Positions 23,058 to 34,234 of a DNA stretch of 64,000 bases are shown here, in pieces (the stretch's first letter is position 1; every line of letters starts with the position of its first letter). Made by a program: the position numbers and the translations under genes. The DNA comes from Siphonodentalium dalli (taxonomy: Eukaryota; Mollusca; Scaphopoda; Gadilida; Siphonodentaliidae). The notes under the pieces are model-generated. The model saw nothing but the letters and a program-made list of their open reading frames with translations. It did no database searches and was not told the DNA's origin. The DNA lies in contig CP136061.1 of the NCBI GenBank assembly GCA_032622095.1, forward strand, positions 8,152,447-8,216,446, written 5' to 3'.

Positions 23058-25132
23058 TGATCGTACGTGACACGTAACGGGGCAACCACACGCGGTGCTT
23101 CGTCGGATCTAGTTATGCGAAATTTGACCAGATTTGACCTTGAATTTACCGTTTTGAATGTCAATGTCAGGTCGGGGTTACGAGTTAAGCCGTCCAAAAC
23201 ACTGCCCGGACAAAAGTATCCCTAGCTATCGAATATCGTCGAAATCCGCCACTACTACCCGATTTGATCTTGAATCGACCATTTTGAAGATCAAGCATCA
23301 CACTTTGACCCGTCCAAAACACTTCCCGGACAAACGTACACTTAGGTATCAAGTTTCGTCGAAATCCGTCCGGAAGTTTTCCCGGCCATAGCTAACAGAC
23401 AAAAGTCACAAACTATACATTAGGTTTTAGCCGGGTACCTGTCTGACGGGCATGTGGGTAAGACGAAAATTGTTGGCATCCCCATCTACACCAACACCCC
23501 CAAAAAATGGTGGAAATCGGCCCAGTGGATACCAAGATACAGTTCAATGTCATTTAAAATCTCAAGTTCACGCCGCACGGGCATCCGGTGTGACGAAATT
23601 GCTCAGCGCCTGAAACTACCCCCACATACCAAATATGGTGAAAATCGGCTCAGCGGAGAACTTGAGTTCAAGGTCATTTGAAGGTCAAGGTCACGCCGCA
23701 CGGGCAAACGGATATACACATGTTAGTCCTCAGGTCAAACTACATACCCGTACCAAGTTTCGTCAAAATCGGTTAGCCGTTTCCGATTCCATCGCGGAAA
23801 CACACACACACATACATACACACACACCCACACGCACAGACCACAAACTTTCCTCAAATATATAATAGATTCTTTATGGAGGTCAAGTTTAAATTGATAT
23901 CGTACTCCCATGTTTCTGTTCGTCAGATACAGACTCGAGTATGTAGGAGCCTCGATACCGGTATATTTCTAAAGGATAGCTATAAAAGGCCTCTGAATAT
24001 TGACATGAGCGCGTACATCGCAACACATATCTAGCAAAATGGCCATTTAAGTGAGATGTCTTTCAACAGAGGTCAAGGTCGTTTTATGGTCAAGGTCAAG
24101 GTCATATAAGCCCCCCACATCAACTTGACAACAAATTTGGTTGAGGCTTAATTCCAACTTCTCCAACGAAGGCGACCCATGTTATGATGGACATATAATT
24201 TGACTTCCTCGCAGCCACCACTGCTCACAAATGATTTCAAATAATAAGCCGCGTTCCGATGTTGGGTGTGAATACCTGGCAGCCAGCCAATACTATTCGC
24301 GCGACATACAACCGTGAAAAAATCCCCCTTGTTAGGGTAGATTGGTTCAATCATTTATCTCGAAGGAATTGATAAGCCGCTGATATGTCTGTGAGGCCAA
24401 ATCGTTGCGAGACGGGAACTTATTGAATATGTTGTCCGCCTATTAGGGGGATTTTTCGCTAAGCAATTTGTCCGGAGGAAAATTACACGCAGCTAAGGCG
24501 GGATCGTTATTACAAAACACCATAAGTAAACATCGGCGCAACACACGATGTCGTGCTATACATTGTTGGAAAGGGTACATCATTGGCTATTCAACTGTGG
24601 TAATTTGATTCTGAAGCAGGCACGTTTGCTTGTGCTATTTTCGCATATATATTTTGCGAAAACGGTTATAAATGCAACCAAGTCTAGTATACTGATGTGA
24701 AATCAGTGTTTCCTGCGGAGACCAATTTTTTCTGGATTCTAGCCCACAACATCAAATGACGCAAATGACGTCATGGACCATGTCATGACGTCTTCGCTGA
24801 TTTTATTCAGCTAACCAACGAAATTGGTCAAACGAAACTAATCTATAGGCCAAAATCACGTAGGAATTGTTCAGAAAAACTAAAGTTGTTAATTTTATAA
24901 CCATCCCGTTGGTCCACTTCCGATTCTGTGTCACCGTTTCTTTTTGGGATATTATTGTTCCCATGATTCTATGCGAAAGCGAAGCGGAAGTCACGTGATT
25001 TTTAACCCATTTTTCTTGTCCGGATTTACATCGCGTCGAAATGCTGTTTCATGGCATTGTAAAAATTAATGACGTCATTCACGCCTAAACTTGAAAAGCA
25101 ACAACGGGCCTGCGGCGCGTTGTGGTTGCTAT
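23058..25132. repeat. 2.07-kb block present here but absent from the paralogous copy
   Basis: In the paralogue, GATGATTTA is joined directly to TTAAGTCAATC (38530); here about 2.07 kb separates them. Near the ends is an imperfect inverted pair: GCAACCACACGCGG at 23082 and the complement of GCGCGTTGTGGTTGC at 25117-25131. This hints at an inserted element, although a deletion in the other copy is equally possible. The interior holds two roughly 115-bp units sharing CGTCCAAAACACT-CCCGGACAAA (23190-23370), related to those at 61790-62130, and an RTE-like 3' end. Confidence 0.6.
23440..23875 (+). mobile_element. Probable RTE-type LINE or SINE 3' end
   Basis: Two related phrases (CCAAATATGGTGAAAATCGG and CCAAGTTTCGTCAAAATCGG) are followed by GGTTAGCCGTTT, CGCGGAAACACACACACACAT and ATATATAATAGATTC. 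This order (AAAATCGG-TTAGCCGTTT, then CA repeats, then a short TA-rich tail) is typical of the 3' ends of RTE-clade retrotransposons and their SINEs in invertebrates. No reverse-transcriptase sequence is attached, so it is a truncated or short copy. Confidence 0.45.
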
Positions 25133-25234
25133 TAAGTCAATCATGTGCGAGTCCAAATGCGCCCAAAACATTACGCGTTTTTCTTTCCGAAATCGATGAC
25201 GCGTCGATGTAATTATGGGGTTGCAGTTATGAGC

Positions 25235-25802
25235 TGTTGCGCGTTCACCGAGAAATAATCGCAACTAGTCACGTGGTTGCCGACCAATCGAAATGCTGGA
25301 TTTAGAGATAATCACACTTAATATGTAAATACATGGAAATATCGTCGTCGCTGCACCGAGGATAACGATATAAAGCAGCCGACACACGGTGCGCGGGTCA
25401 CGGAATGCACCAGGGGTATATAGCTCTTCAAGGAACATATTTCCACCCCGCACCTTACTGGGCAAATAAACCTTTTTAACTTCTGCTCAATTCTAAACAC
25501 AGCCGATACAGTGCACATGAACCAGTTGTGTGGGTTTTTAAGATACGCCCAAAATGTTGCATAGTTCACTCCTCACCGAGGGTATAACTCACATGAATGG
25601 GCAGGATCACCACTGCACCACTTTAACTTTCATCTCGATATATACATGCGACGACGGTAAATGTTTACGATGACTTTTTATTAAACTTCAATGTTAGGGT
25701 GGATACACGCATGTAATTTATGTATGTATAGGCCCCAATAGGCCACACCAATAATTGACAACATTAATCACCTGCGCCCGAGCGGTTCATTGTTAACAGG
25801 CC
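25235..25802 (+). repeat. 568-bp direct repeat flanking the LINE, left copy
   Basis: This segment matches 31007-31574 at a constant offset of 5772 bp, and I saw no difference between them; the open frames inside them translate identically. The sequence left of this copy (ATTAAGTCAATC...GAGC) matches the left flank of the single-copy paralogue at 38636-39196. It is therefore a target-site duplication or an equivalent flanking duplication made during LINE insertion. Confidence 0.9.
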
Positions 25803-25995
25803 TTTCATTTATTTTCAATACCTCCATTTCTGGAGAAGAATATTTACAGCAAGGTATTTACAATTGTGTACATAACAAGTGTGAACAATGTACAATCTAT
25901 AAGATGAGTGGCAGGGCATGTAACAGTTGGGTAAGTTGCGGTTGATGCCTGACATATGACGGCGTGTGGAATCATCTACGGCTGGTGGTCATAGG

Positions 25996-28900
25996 TTATC
26001 CTCTAATCAGGGAGCACACGGCAAGAAGATACGCAGCGGAGAACAGAATTATTGTATGCTTGTTCTCGATTAGATGGTGTGGTTGTCCTGGAATGTTCCC
26101 TCCAAGAATCAGTGCTGAAAGTTCTTCGTCGCTCAAAGAATCGTGCATGAAGATAAATACAGACACTCCATAGTGGTTGAGAATAGTCTCCCAGTAGCTA
26201 TTACGTAATGAAAGAATAACTTCCGAAGAGCAATACCTCATTGCGTGGAGAAGTTCGTTGTTGTACTGCTGATCACAGGCACGGCATGTCAGATGGTTAA
26301 TATACGTCGTCTTATTGAGTAGAATAGCAAGATTCCGAAGTTGAACTGAGCAATTTGGGTACTGTCTAAGAAGTGTCCATATCGACCAGGGAGTCATAGG
26401 ATCTGTGTGAACTAGTTTAAATGTGGTCAGTGATGGGTTGTTGGCAACGGATGAAGACCAGAATGAGAAATAATGGTCCCGAACAGCTTTCTTGTAAATT
26501 GTTTTCCATGCAGAGTCTGACGGAAAATGTCCGGTTTGTGTGAAGATGTCAAGGTAATCGTAGAGTTTGTATTGCTGAAGAATAGGAACAATGTCTGACA
26601 CAAATCCAGTTGTATGTCTATTAAACAGAGTGAATTTAAAGAATCGTAAGAGGAATATCTTTAACGGCACCTGGTGTCCTTGAGGAAGGTGAATCAGATG
26701 GCCGAGGAAGTTCAACTTTTTGATGTGGATTTCGGACTCAAGAGGCAGGAGTCCCAACAAGCTGAGAGCGACGTCTGTTGATGTGCGTCCAGGAAGAGTT
26801 TCTATGTGTTTAACACAGCATCGGAAAGCTCGTTCTAGTGAGATGTGTATAGAACGTGTACTGACTTGTGTGAGCTCGCATCCATATAACGCCCTAGGAA
26901 GGACAACATATTTCAGCATAAACCCCATCGTCAGGGGAGAGCACGATTTGAAGGGCTGCTTTCCAGCTAAGGCGAAGTAAGTTTTTCGCAGTTTCGTGGT
27001 TAACTCATTGGCTCGGTTGGAGTCATTTTGATACTTGTTGTGTGGAATTCCGAGATGAACACACGAGGAAGTTTCTGATATTATTTGATCTCCCAAGTAC
27101 CATTTCCTGTCGTGATTTTCGTCTTGACGCTTCGTCTCATTAAAAACGACGATCACACTTTTTGTTTCTGAGAAATTAAAGCGCCATAGTCGGCTGTATC
27201 TGCAACATATATCTAGAAGACTGTCCATTCCATATTTTGATAATGATAGCAGAGCAATGTCGTCTGCTGCTGTCGGTGCGACACAATGTACAGATCCAAT
27301 TGAGAAACCGCAGTTCGAAGAATTCAATTGATTCAGCAAGTCATTTATGTACACTAAGTAGAAGAAAGGGGAACACACTGCCCCCTGCCTTGTTCCTTGT
27401 TTAACTGAGAGTGTATTCGAGAGAGCCTTGTTGTACAATACGCGACTCGAGCAGTCAGAGTACATGTTAGTCACGACACGTAGTATCCTACCACAGAAGC
27501 CTAGTTGGTGAAGTTTCACAAAGAGACCTTCATGCCAGACACGATCGAAGGCTTTTGCCGAGTCCAAAAAGCACACAAAAGCACGAGAATTGAGATCACC
27601 AGTATAGTTGATGAATTCTTCGACAAGAAAGGCAGACATTTGGCAGCTAACTCCTTTCTGGAAACCGTGCTGCAACTCATGTGGGAACATTGCGATGTCG
27701 GGATCACCAAGAAATCTATTGAGAAGGATATGTTCGAAAACTTTATAAATTACAGGCAATAAGGTTATGGCTCTGTAGCTGTCAGGTAGATGCTTCGGTT
27801 TGGGATCACCCTTGTGTAATGGCACGATTATTCCAGTTTTAAGAGATGGTGGTATCCATTCCAGTTGAATAAGTCCGTTGAACAGGCGACAAAGAGCATT
27901 AACAAGGGATGCACTTCCGTGAATTAGATGGTCGTTTGTGATCTGGTCGATGCCGCCTGATTTGTTCCGCTTCAGTCGTCGTAAAACCGAAAACACTTCG
28001 CTATTACTTATTGGCTCGCAGAACACATTACAATCGAATTGAGGATGAGATTCATCAAGCAGTGAATTCAGTTGTCTGTATATGCTTTCTTCGAACTCTG
28101 TGTCAGAATGAATAGCCGGGGTGTACAGTTTTTCGAAATATACACGCCATGCTTCAAGAATATCGCCGCGTTCTCTGAGTGCTCTACCTTCGAAGTTCAT
28201 AACGGAACCGAAACTGTCAGTGTGTTGAGAATCATCAGATGTTCGCAGCATTTTCCAGAATTGCGTCTGGTCCTTGCTGGCACATGATTCGAGGATTTCA
28301 TATTTGCGATGCTCTTGTGAACGAATTGCAGAGCGCACTGATCGTCTGAAGGAACGTTTGGATTCTTTGTACTGGATGTATTCTTCATGATCGTATGAGT
28401 GAGGCCTACCAACCATTATCCACACGGTACGTTTCTGTTTGACATCGGCATGAAGTGACCGTAATTCATCGTTCCAGAAAGATTTCCTGGACCTATGGCG
28501 TGGTGCTGATGGCGACGCCATCGAGGAAGCGTGCAGTATTGCTTTAACAATATCTGTATACAATTTGTCTAGATTATCTCGTGTTTTGAGAGAGTGGCAC
28601 AAAGTCATGGTGAGAAGTTCATCAAGTGAAGCCTGGTATAAGGCAGTGTCCATTTTATCCCAATTGAAGGATAACCTCGTGAATAGAACTGGTGTAGTGG
28701 TCTCTGAAACTGGTATCTCAAAGCTGCACGACACTGGTAAGTGATTCGATGTATTCAATTCGTGGTCATCGAGTATGGCGCTTTTAACAATTAGATCCGC
28801 CATCGTATCCGGCACAATGATGTGGTCTATACGTGAAGGTGATGCGACTGTACAGAATGGGTAGTATGAGAATGGGGGACCAGTGCATGAATCCAGACAT

Positions 28901-29484
28901 GTAACTGAATAGGATTGTGTCCGAGTTAGCATATCATTTATGAGTTGCGATCTACTTTCGTGACCAGTCGGGAGATGCTCCCCCCTGGTTCTAGTCAAAT
29001 GGGCATTTATGTCGCCCATAACAATCACAGGGCCTCTTGGCGAATAGTTATCTATTAGATCGTTCAGAGAATCCAGGCATTCTGCATAATAATCGTCACT
29101 GCGTGAAGTGCTTGGGAGGTAAACTTGGAGAACACTAATATATTCTGACGATCTCACTTTCAGTTGCAATCCAACAATCCTGTCTGTTCCAGTATCAAGA
29201 ATAATACACTGATTTGCCAGATGCTTCCTTATTAGGATGGCCACACCGTCGCGCGTGAAACTACCACCGGTCCTTGTTGTGATTGTTCTCCCGTGTTTGG
29301 CTAAACAACAGTATGAGTCGTGAAACGATTGGAGAAAGTGAAGGTTCTCGTCATTGAGCCAATGCTCAGAAATACCAACAAAGTCGTACAGTTGTCCTTT
29401 CAGCAGGACAGAAAGGTAGTCGGATGTGGGCACAACACCACTAGCATTCCACGCGACGAGATGAATAGTTAGTTTATCCGTCAT
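25996..29484 (-). CDS. LINE ORF2: endonuclease-reverse transcriptase
   Basis: An uninterrupted 1162-codon frame. Residues 6-255 form an exonuclease-endonuclease-phosphatase fold: WNASG (N13), VGISEHWL (E40), VIVMGDINAH (D158, N160), RIDHIIV (D220, H221) and SNHLPVS (H248). Residues about 490-800 are the reverse transcriptase: KSGGIDQITND, GIIVPLHKGD, SYRAITLLP, LQHGFQKGVSC, FVCFLDSAKAFDRVW (D641), KQGTRQGAVCSP and TAADDIALLS (D741, D742). The catalytic box is AADD where most LINEs have Y/F-ADD. A C-terminal CRAC...HAMRYC finger near 1065-1085 is shared with the other LINE fragments in the window. Length and all key residues are intact, so this copy may encode active enzyme. The start is chosen at MTDKLTIHLVAWNASG, directly before the endonuclease domain. 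Confidence 0.95.
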   Translation of the reverse strand: MTDKLTIHLVAWNASGVVPTSDYLSVLLKGQLYDFVGISEHWLNDENLHFLQSFHDSYCCLAKHGRTITTRTGGSFTRDGVAILIRKHLANQCIILDTGTDRIVGLQLKVRSSEYISVLQVYLPSTSRSDDYYAECLDSLNDLIDNYSPRGPVIVMGDINAHLTRTRGEHLPTGHESRSQLINDMLTRTQSYSVTCLDSCTGPPFSYYPFCTVASPSRIDHIIVPDTMADLIVKSAILDDHELNTSNHLPVSCSFEIPVSETTTPVLFTRLSFNWDKMDTALYQASLDELLTMTLCHSLKTRDNLDKLYTDIVKAILHASSMASPSAPRHRSRKSFWNDELRSLHADVKQKRTVWIMVGRPHSYDHEEYIQYKESKRSFRRSVRSAIRSQEHRKYEILESCASKDQTQFWKMLRTSDDSQHTDSFGSVMNFEGRALRERGDILEAWRVYFEKLYTPAIHSDTEFEESIYRQLNSLLDESHPQFDCNVFCEPISNSEVFSVLRRLKRNKSGGIDQITNDHLIHGSASLVNALCRLFNGLIQLEWIPPSLKTGIIVPLHKGDPKPKHLPDSYRAITLLPVIYKVFEHILLNRFLGDPDIAMFPHELQHGFQKGVSCQMSAFLVEEFINYTGDLNSRAFVCFLDSAKAFDRVWHEGLFVKLHQLGFCGRILRVVTNMYSDCSSRVLYNKALSNTLSVKQGTRQGAVCSPFFYLVYINDLLNQLNSSNCGFSIGSVHCVAPTAADDIALLSLSKYGMDSLLDICCRYSRLWRFNFSETKSVIVVFNETKRQDENHDRKWYLGDQIISETSSCVHLGIPHNKYQNDSNRANELTTKLRKTYFALAGKQPFKSCSPLTMGFMLKYVVLPRALYGCELTQVSTRSIHISLERAFRCCVKHIETLPGRTSTDVALSLLGLLPLESEIHIKKLNFLGHLIHLPQGHQVPLKIFLLRFFKFTLFNRHTTGFVSDIVPILQQYKLYDYLDIFTQTGHFPSDSAWKTIYKKAVRDHYFSFWSSSVANNPSLTTFKLVHTDPMTPWSIWTLLRQYPNCSVQLRNLAILLNKTTYINHLTCRACDQQYNNELLHAMRYCSSEVILSLRNSYWETILNHYGVSVFIFMHDSLSDEELSALILGGNIPGQPHHLIENKHTIILFSAAYLLAVCSLIRG

Positions 29485-29710
29485 AATTGCGTTTGGGTGG
29501 TTCGTTCTTCCAGAGTCTAAAATTCACACCACGAGGCCAGAAACCGTCACTGTGGATTGAATCAATATCATTAGCGTAGATATGAATTCTGGCAGACTGT
29601 GTCCCTCTGCGCGAACTTGACATCAGTCGCACAAACGTTGGAGAGACGCCTTTGCCTTCCAAGAACGCCCAAATATTGTCGTCACTGGTCTTCATCGAGA
29701 TTCCACTCAC
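29474..29710 (-). CDS. LINE ORF1 C-terminal RRM-like segment in a shifted frame
   Basis: A 78-codon frame between ORF1 and ORF2, overlapping the ORF1 stop by a few bases and the ORF2 start by 11. The sequence SDDNIWAFLEGKGVSPTFVR followed by SARIHIYANDIDSIHSDGFW and PRGVNFRLW resembles the RRM-like carboxy-terminal domain of LINE ORF1 proteins. The first codon is GTG and a stop lies three codons upstream, so it is most likely a continuation of ORF1 reached by a frameshift at AACTATTTGTGAGTGG. This could be a programmed shift or a single-base indel in this copy. Confidence 0.65.
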   Translation of the reverse strand: MSGISMKTSDDNIWAFLEGKGVSPTFVRLMSSSRRGTQSARIHIYANDIDSIHSDGFWPRGVNFRLWKNEPPKRNYDG

Positions 29711-31006
29711 AAATAGTTACGTGTGCGTTTACGAGAATATGGAACTCCTACGAAACCATCTGATTCATCGACTCCGTCACCGATATCATCGCCGTGAGTA
29801 GGTAGATCACTTAAGTTACGTGTTCGACCCGTATGAGCACTCAACGATTCAGGCGAGAAGGCAGGAACACTGTTAATATCGTTTTCAGATGAATGTGTGT
29901 GATCCGGAAGACACATACCGGACGAGCCAGACGAGGAAGCAGGAACAATGTTACTAGCACTTTCAAATGACTGTGTTTTACACAGACGGGGGGCACCGTG
30001 CGAGCCAGGCGATGCGACGGGAACACTGTCAATAGCACTTTCAGGCGAACGAGATTGATGTGGTAGCGATATTGTTGTAAAGTGCTCAGGCTCCGCGTGT
30101 TGTATATAACCTGAGTTTTCTGAGTTATTTGGTACATCTATTGGTGATTGTGGAGGGCGCTGCTGTTTCACCAAGCGTGGTTTGAATTTTGGTTGCAGCG
30201 GGGTTGAAGACGAGAGAGACTGATTGGTGACCTCAGGAGTAACCGAGAGCGACAAATGAACGCTGGGATCCATCGAATGAACACTAGCCGACGGGGGAGT
30301 TTGTGGAAGCAGATACTTTTGGAAGTTTTGGACAGTCGCACACATATCATTGAACTTTTCAGTGACATCTCTAGCGAATAATTCGAACATCGTGCTGAAT
30401 TTCCTTTCTATGCTTTCTAGTATGTCGTCCGATTCTTTTAGTGACTCTTTGAGTTCCTTTTTCATGCCATTCAGTTTACCTTTCAGTGTCTCTGTTCGAA
30501 CAAACGTTTTGTCGAGATCCTTCTCCTTCTCATTGAACAGTTTAGTAATATGGTCGTTGCTGTCAGTGCTGTATTTTAACTCATCCTCGATTAGTTTGAT
30601 ACGGTTCTTTAAGCTCACAACACCGGTGCACTTATCATCGTTCATACGTGTTATGGTTTCACCTAATGTTGTGCATCTGCCTATAGTGTTGCCGATTGAA
30701 GACACGTTCGATTTGCATTTTATTTCTAGTTCCGTGTAAGCTTTCTCCAAATTAACAACACGCGAGCTGATGTCATTTTGTCCGTCCAACATGGAATTAA
30801 TGTCACGCTGAAAATTGTCTGTTGTGATCTTATTGTTAGATTTCATCAATGTCAGCTCTGTTAGGACTTCAGCAAGCATGTCCTGGATGCACATTGAGTT
30901 GCACTGGCACGTTTGTGTTGGGTCGGTCGGTTTCTTGTCGTCTTGAGACAATTTCTTCGTTTGAATCCTCGTAATGCAGTCACGAATATCGTCGAACGAA
31001 CCTCCG
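29707..31006 (-). CDS. LINE ORF1 protein, 5'-truncated
   Basis: The open frame runs to 31059, but its first codons lie in the 568-bp flanking repeat, so only the part from about 31006 is element sequence. It begins SFDDIRDCITRIQTKKL, carries CQCNSMC, then a long heptad-rich coiled coil (about residues 65-235) and a Ser/Pro-rich linker with at least three loose repeats of a SPGSHGAP / SSGSSGM / SPESLSAH type. It ends SRKRTRNYL. A coiled coil followed by an RRM-like module is the normal layout of LINE ORF1 nucleic-acid chaperones. The native start is missing or is an internal ATG. Confidence 0.75.
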
Positions 31007-31574
31007 TGTTGCGCGTTCACCGAGAAATAATCGCAACTAGTCACGTGGTTGCCGACCAATCGAAATGCTGGATTTAGAGATAATCACACTTAATATGTAA
31101 ATACATGGAAATATCGTCGTCGCTGCACCGAGGATAACGATATAAAGCAGCCGACACACGGTGCGCGGGTCACGGAATGCACCAGGGGTATATAGCTCTT
31201 CAAGGAACATATTTCCACCCCGCACCTTACTGGGCAAATAAACCTTTTTAACTTCTGCTCAATTCTAAACACAGCCGATACAGTGCACATGAACCAGTTG
31301 TGTGGGTTTTTAAGATACGCCCAAAATGTTGCATAGTTCACTCCTCACCGAGGGTATAACTCACATGAATGGGCAGGATCACCACTGCACCACTTTAACT
31401 TTCATCTCGATATATACATGCGACGACGGTAAATGTTTACGATGACTTTTTATTAAACTTCAATGTTAGGGTGGATACACGCATGTAATTTATGTATGTA
31501 TAGGCCCCAATAGGCCACACCAATAATTGACAACATTAATCACCTGCGCCCGAGCGGTTCATTGTTAACAGGCC
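31007..31574 (+). repeat. 568-bp direct repeat flanking the LINE, right copy
   Basis: Identical, as far as I can read, to 25235-25802. The sequence right of this copy (AGACAAGTGAGTAGAG) matches the right flank of the empty-site paralogue at 39197. Confidence 0.9.
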
Positions 31575-32629
31575 AGACAAGTGAGTAGAGATAAGCGAAG
31601 TCAAACTGTCTGCTATCAGGACATTTAAGGCCAGTCCAAAACATGTCTTCTCTTACGGATGCGGAAATTAGTCAAGTCTGTGTGATATCTGGCATTTTAT
31701 TAATGCACGAACACCAGAAGCGACACGTCTGGCATATACACGCTTGATATGGAAAATGTTCGACCATAATGCTTGTTTGGCGTGGGGTCTCGAAAGCTTA
31801 AAATCGCTAAGGGACTTAGTTGAACGTATCGGTCGAAATAATCTGGGAAAGAAGGTACAATAATATAATATGTTTTACTTAAATAGCTCAGAGTTAGCCA
31901 CCTCCGCCTGGTATACCTTTCGGGATCATATAATTATATAGCCACAAGTCGGGGATCATATATAGCCCCTGTGTCGGGAAAATCCTGATCCACCACTGCT
32001 ATAAATATCAACAGAGGACTGGTAATTATTTAAATAGAACGTCCCGCACCATGTGGGTTATCCCACGAACAATTATTTTAAGTGGCCTGGCGACTCGGTC
32101 CAAGATAGCGGTTTCTCTACATTCCGACTTAATTGGAACCAGAACTCAGTGCGGTCAACGCGTCGGCAATTATTGGACACCTATATATTACATTGTCTGT
32201 ATGATCCATGTAAAACGCCAAATACACGATAATTACAGAGATTACATGCATGTGTGTATCCACCCTTATACTTAACATTTTATTTATTTACACCATTGTG
32301 CTGTTGATTATATATTGTTTTGTTTGTATATTACACATGTAATTAGAACAACTATAATTTATAAATTGTTTTGTTCTTATATTACACATGTAATTAGAAC
32401 AACTATAAAGAATCGTGAATCCTTCATGGAACTTGGTCGGAATTTATGACGAACGCCGCTGAAATCATATTGGTCTTTTGAGATTGTAACGCATTATTTC
32501 AGCAAAAATGTCGCATTGATAACATGGAACAAGAGCCGTTCTTGTATTGTCCTCCATTCACGGAGATAAATACAGACAATTTAGGTTAACGAGACAATAT
32601 ATAACAAAAATAAAACACAATAACTTGGA

Positions 32630-32975
32630 AACTGCATATCAGGTAAAATCTAAGTCGAAACAGGGGCATAACTCAGTCAAAATCATGCGGACGAAACCCA
32701 TATTCGAACTTGATCTGTATGTTGGGTTGTTAAACTAATATACCAAATTTGGTTCAGTTCACTAGATTCAATCTAAAGTTATCATCCGGAAACCGCAAAT
32801 CAGGTAAAATCTAAGTCGAAAAAGTGACATAACTCAGTCAAAATCATGCGAACGAAACACATATTCGAACTTGGTCCGTATTTTGGTGTGGTAAACTAAC
32901 ATACCAAACTTGGTTCAGTTCAAGTTAAAATCGGGAAACCAAAAACAGACGGACGAAGGACGGACTGACAACCCA
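32630..32975 (+). repeat. Internally repeated dispersed element, copy I
   Basis: Two related units each contain ATCAGGTAAAATCTAAGTCG, ATAACTCAGTCAAAATCATG, CGAA-C-CATATTCGAACTTG and ATACCAAA-TTGGTTCAGTTC, then GACGGACGGACTGACAACCC. This style (TAACTCAGTCAAAA, GAACTTG, ACCAAA-TTGGTTC, GACGGACGGAC) is common in dispersed repeats of molluscan genomes. Sister copy at 40258-40600. Confidence 0.6.
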
Positions 32976-33387
32976 TTTGCATACTATAACCGTTTTTTTT
33001 TCTCAAACGGACGTATAACCGTTATATCTTAGATCGCCTTGTGCCGATTGTTCTGAGCTGTACTGTTGCGTGTCGTATTCTAAGATGGATATGGATACAC
33101 TTTGGGTGCAATCGGATATGAGGGTAAATATATATTTAAACGCGCCAAAATCATGACAGATTAACATGCACACACAGATAAACACGCACACACAGCACAC
33201 ACAGATAAACACGCACACACAGGCAAACACTTGACTTTTATATAGATAGATGCATGGCATCTGGTATCAAGTAGCGAACTTTTTACATCTGGTATTAAGT
33301 TACACACAATTGACACGCCTCCGAGTGATATTTCTCATTTGATATCTTGCAAACCGGCAATAGGTATCAATATTAAGTCCAAACTCC

Positions 33388-33690
33388 ATGCAGCGCCTCT
33401 ACGTTAGCACTGCGAATTAGCACTGTCACAAAGATGGTACTTTGCGGACCGATACGTCTGTTTTTACACATCGTCGAAACTATATTTAATCACCTATTAT
33501 CTTATTTTGACCACTACAAGTTTGCAATAATGGTAATTCTTTCGGTATTGATCAGAACAATATAGACTCAGCCAGACAAAGCCAATTTTAATCTTAAAAC
33601 ATAAAAACTAAGAACACGTAAGAAATCCTTACCAAATGTCCCTGTGGCAGTGGTATCTCAGCGGAGCGAAGGGAGATAACTCTGGCTGGA
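33388..33690 (+). repeat. Dispersed repeat family E, copy 2
   Basis: Homologous to 19046-19340 and 41066-41368; ends near GCGGAGCGAAGGGAGATAAC. Non-coding. Confidence 0.8.
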
Positions 33691-33713
33691 GTTTGTATTA
33701 AGTCGTCCAATCA

Positions 33714-34173
33714 GGTTACAATACACCAAATGATTTACATAGGCCTCAGTGTTAACAAATCCCGCTGGCCTGTATTCGCAGCAAAGCTTTGACCATGCAC
33801 GAGTATTTAAAATTAAAGAACGTCCTTTTAGACACACGGAAATGTGCCCAAAAATACTTGTAAACATGGTGGATCACACTGCAGCTTTACAAACGTCACA
33901 CTACCCTTAAAATTGTGGAAAAAATGACATCGGAAAAAAACACAAACACCTCCCATAAATTATTCGCCATTTGCACAGCCATAACGGCATAACCGTTCAC
34001 CATGTTGCTATATTTGATGTGTCTCGACGGAAAACACTTTTGTGCATTTTTTCGTGCACTTTTCATCCATGTATCATTGACCATTCAGCTGCCAGAATTT
34101 GTGTTATGCTGATCCTAGCTTGGTAGTGCTAGGGTAAATCACTCTACTAATTTGTATTTGGTGTATTGTAACC
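33714..34173. mobile_element. MITE family F, copy 1
   Basis: About 460 bp with 18-bp terminal inverted repeats: GGTTACAATACACCAAAT at the left, ATTTGGTGTATTGTAACC at the right. It is flanked by ATCA on both sides, a 4-bp target duplication. A member in opposite orientation lies at 37085-37536, so the two form a large inverted repeat around the minisatellites. The 69-codon minus-strand frame inside is not conserved as a protein in the other copies. Confidence 0.88.
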
Positions 34174-34234
34174 ATCATGCGGTACGCGCTGAACTTGGAA
34201 GATTTCTGGTGCCATATATGATGCGTGATTTGTT

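Larger units (their letters stand above)
25803..31006 (-). mobile_element. 5.2-kb non-LTR retrotransposon (LINE) with EEP endonuclease and reverse transcriptase
   Basis: The body lies exactly between two identical 568-bp direct repeats. Its 3' end (low coordinates) reads, on the minus strand, CTCCAGAAATGGAGGTATTG followed by AAAATAAATGAAA: a small hairpin and an A-rich end with no long poly-A. The 5' end falls inside or just before ORF1, with no long 5' leader, so the copy is probably 5'-truncated. It encodes ORF1 in two frames and an intact ORF2. The paralogous empty site at 38636-39196 proves the insertion. The apurinic-type endonuclease plus RT and the short repeated 3' tail fit the Jockey/CR1/L2-like groups; the exact clade is undetermined. 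Confidence 0.92.

Noticed and set aside
25265-25569. Two small frames repeated identically at 31037-31341
   Set aside because: They lie in the 568-bp repeat; the older copy at 38636-39196 breaks them by indels.
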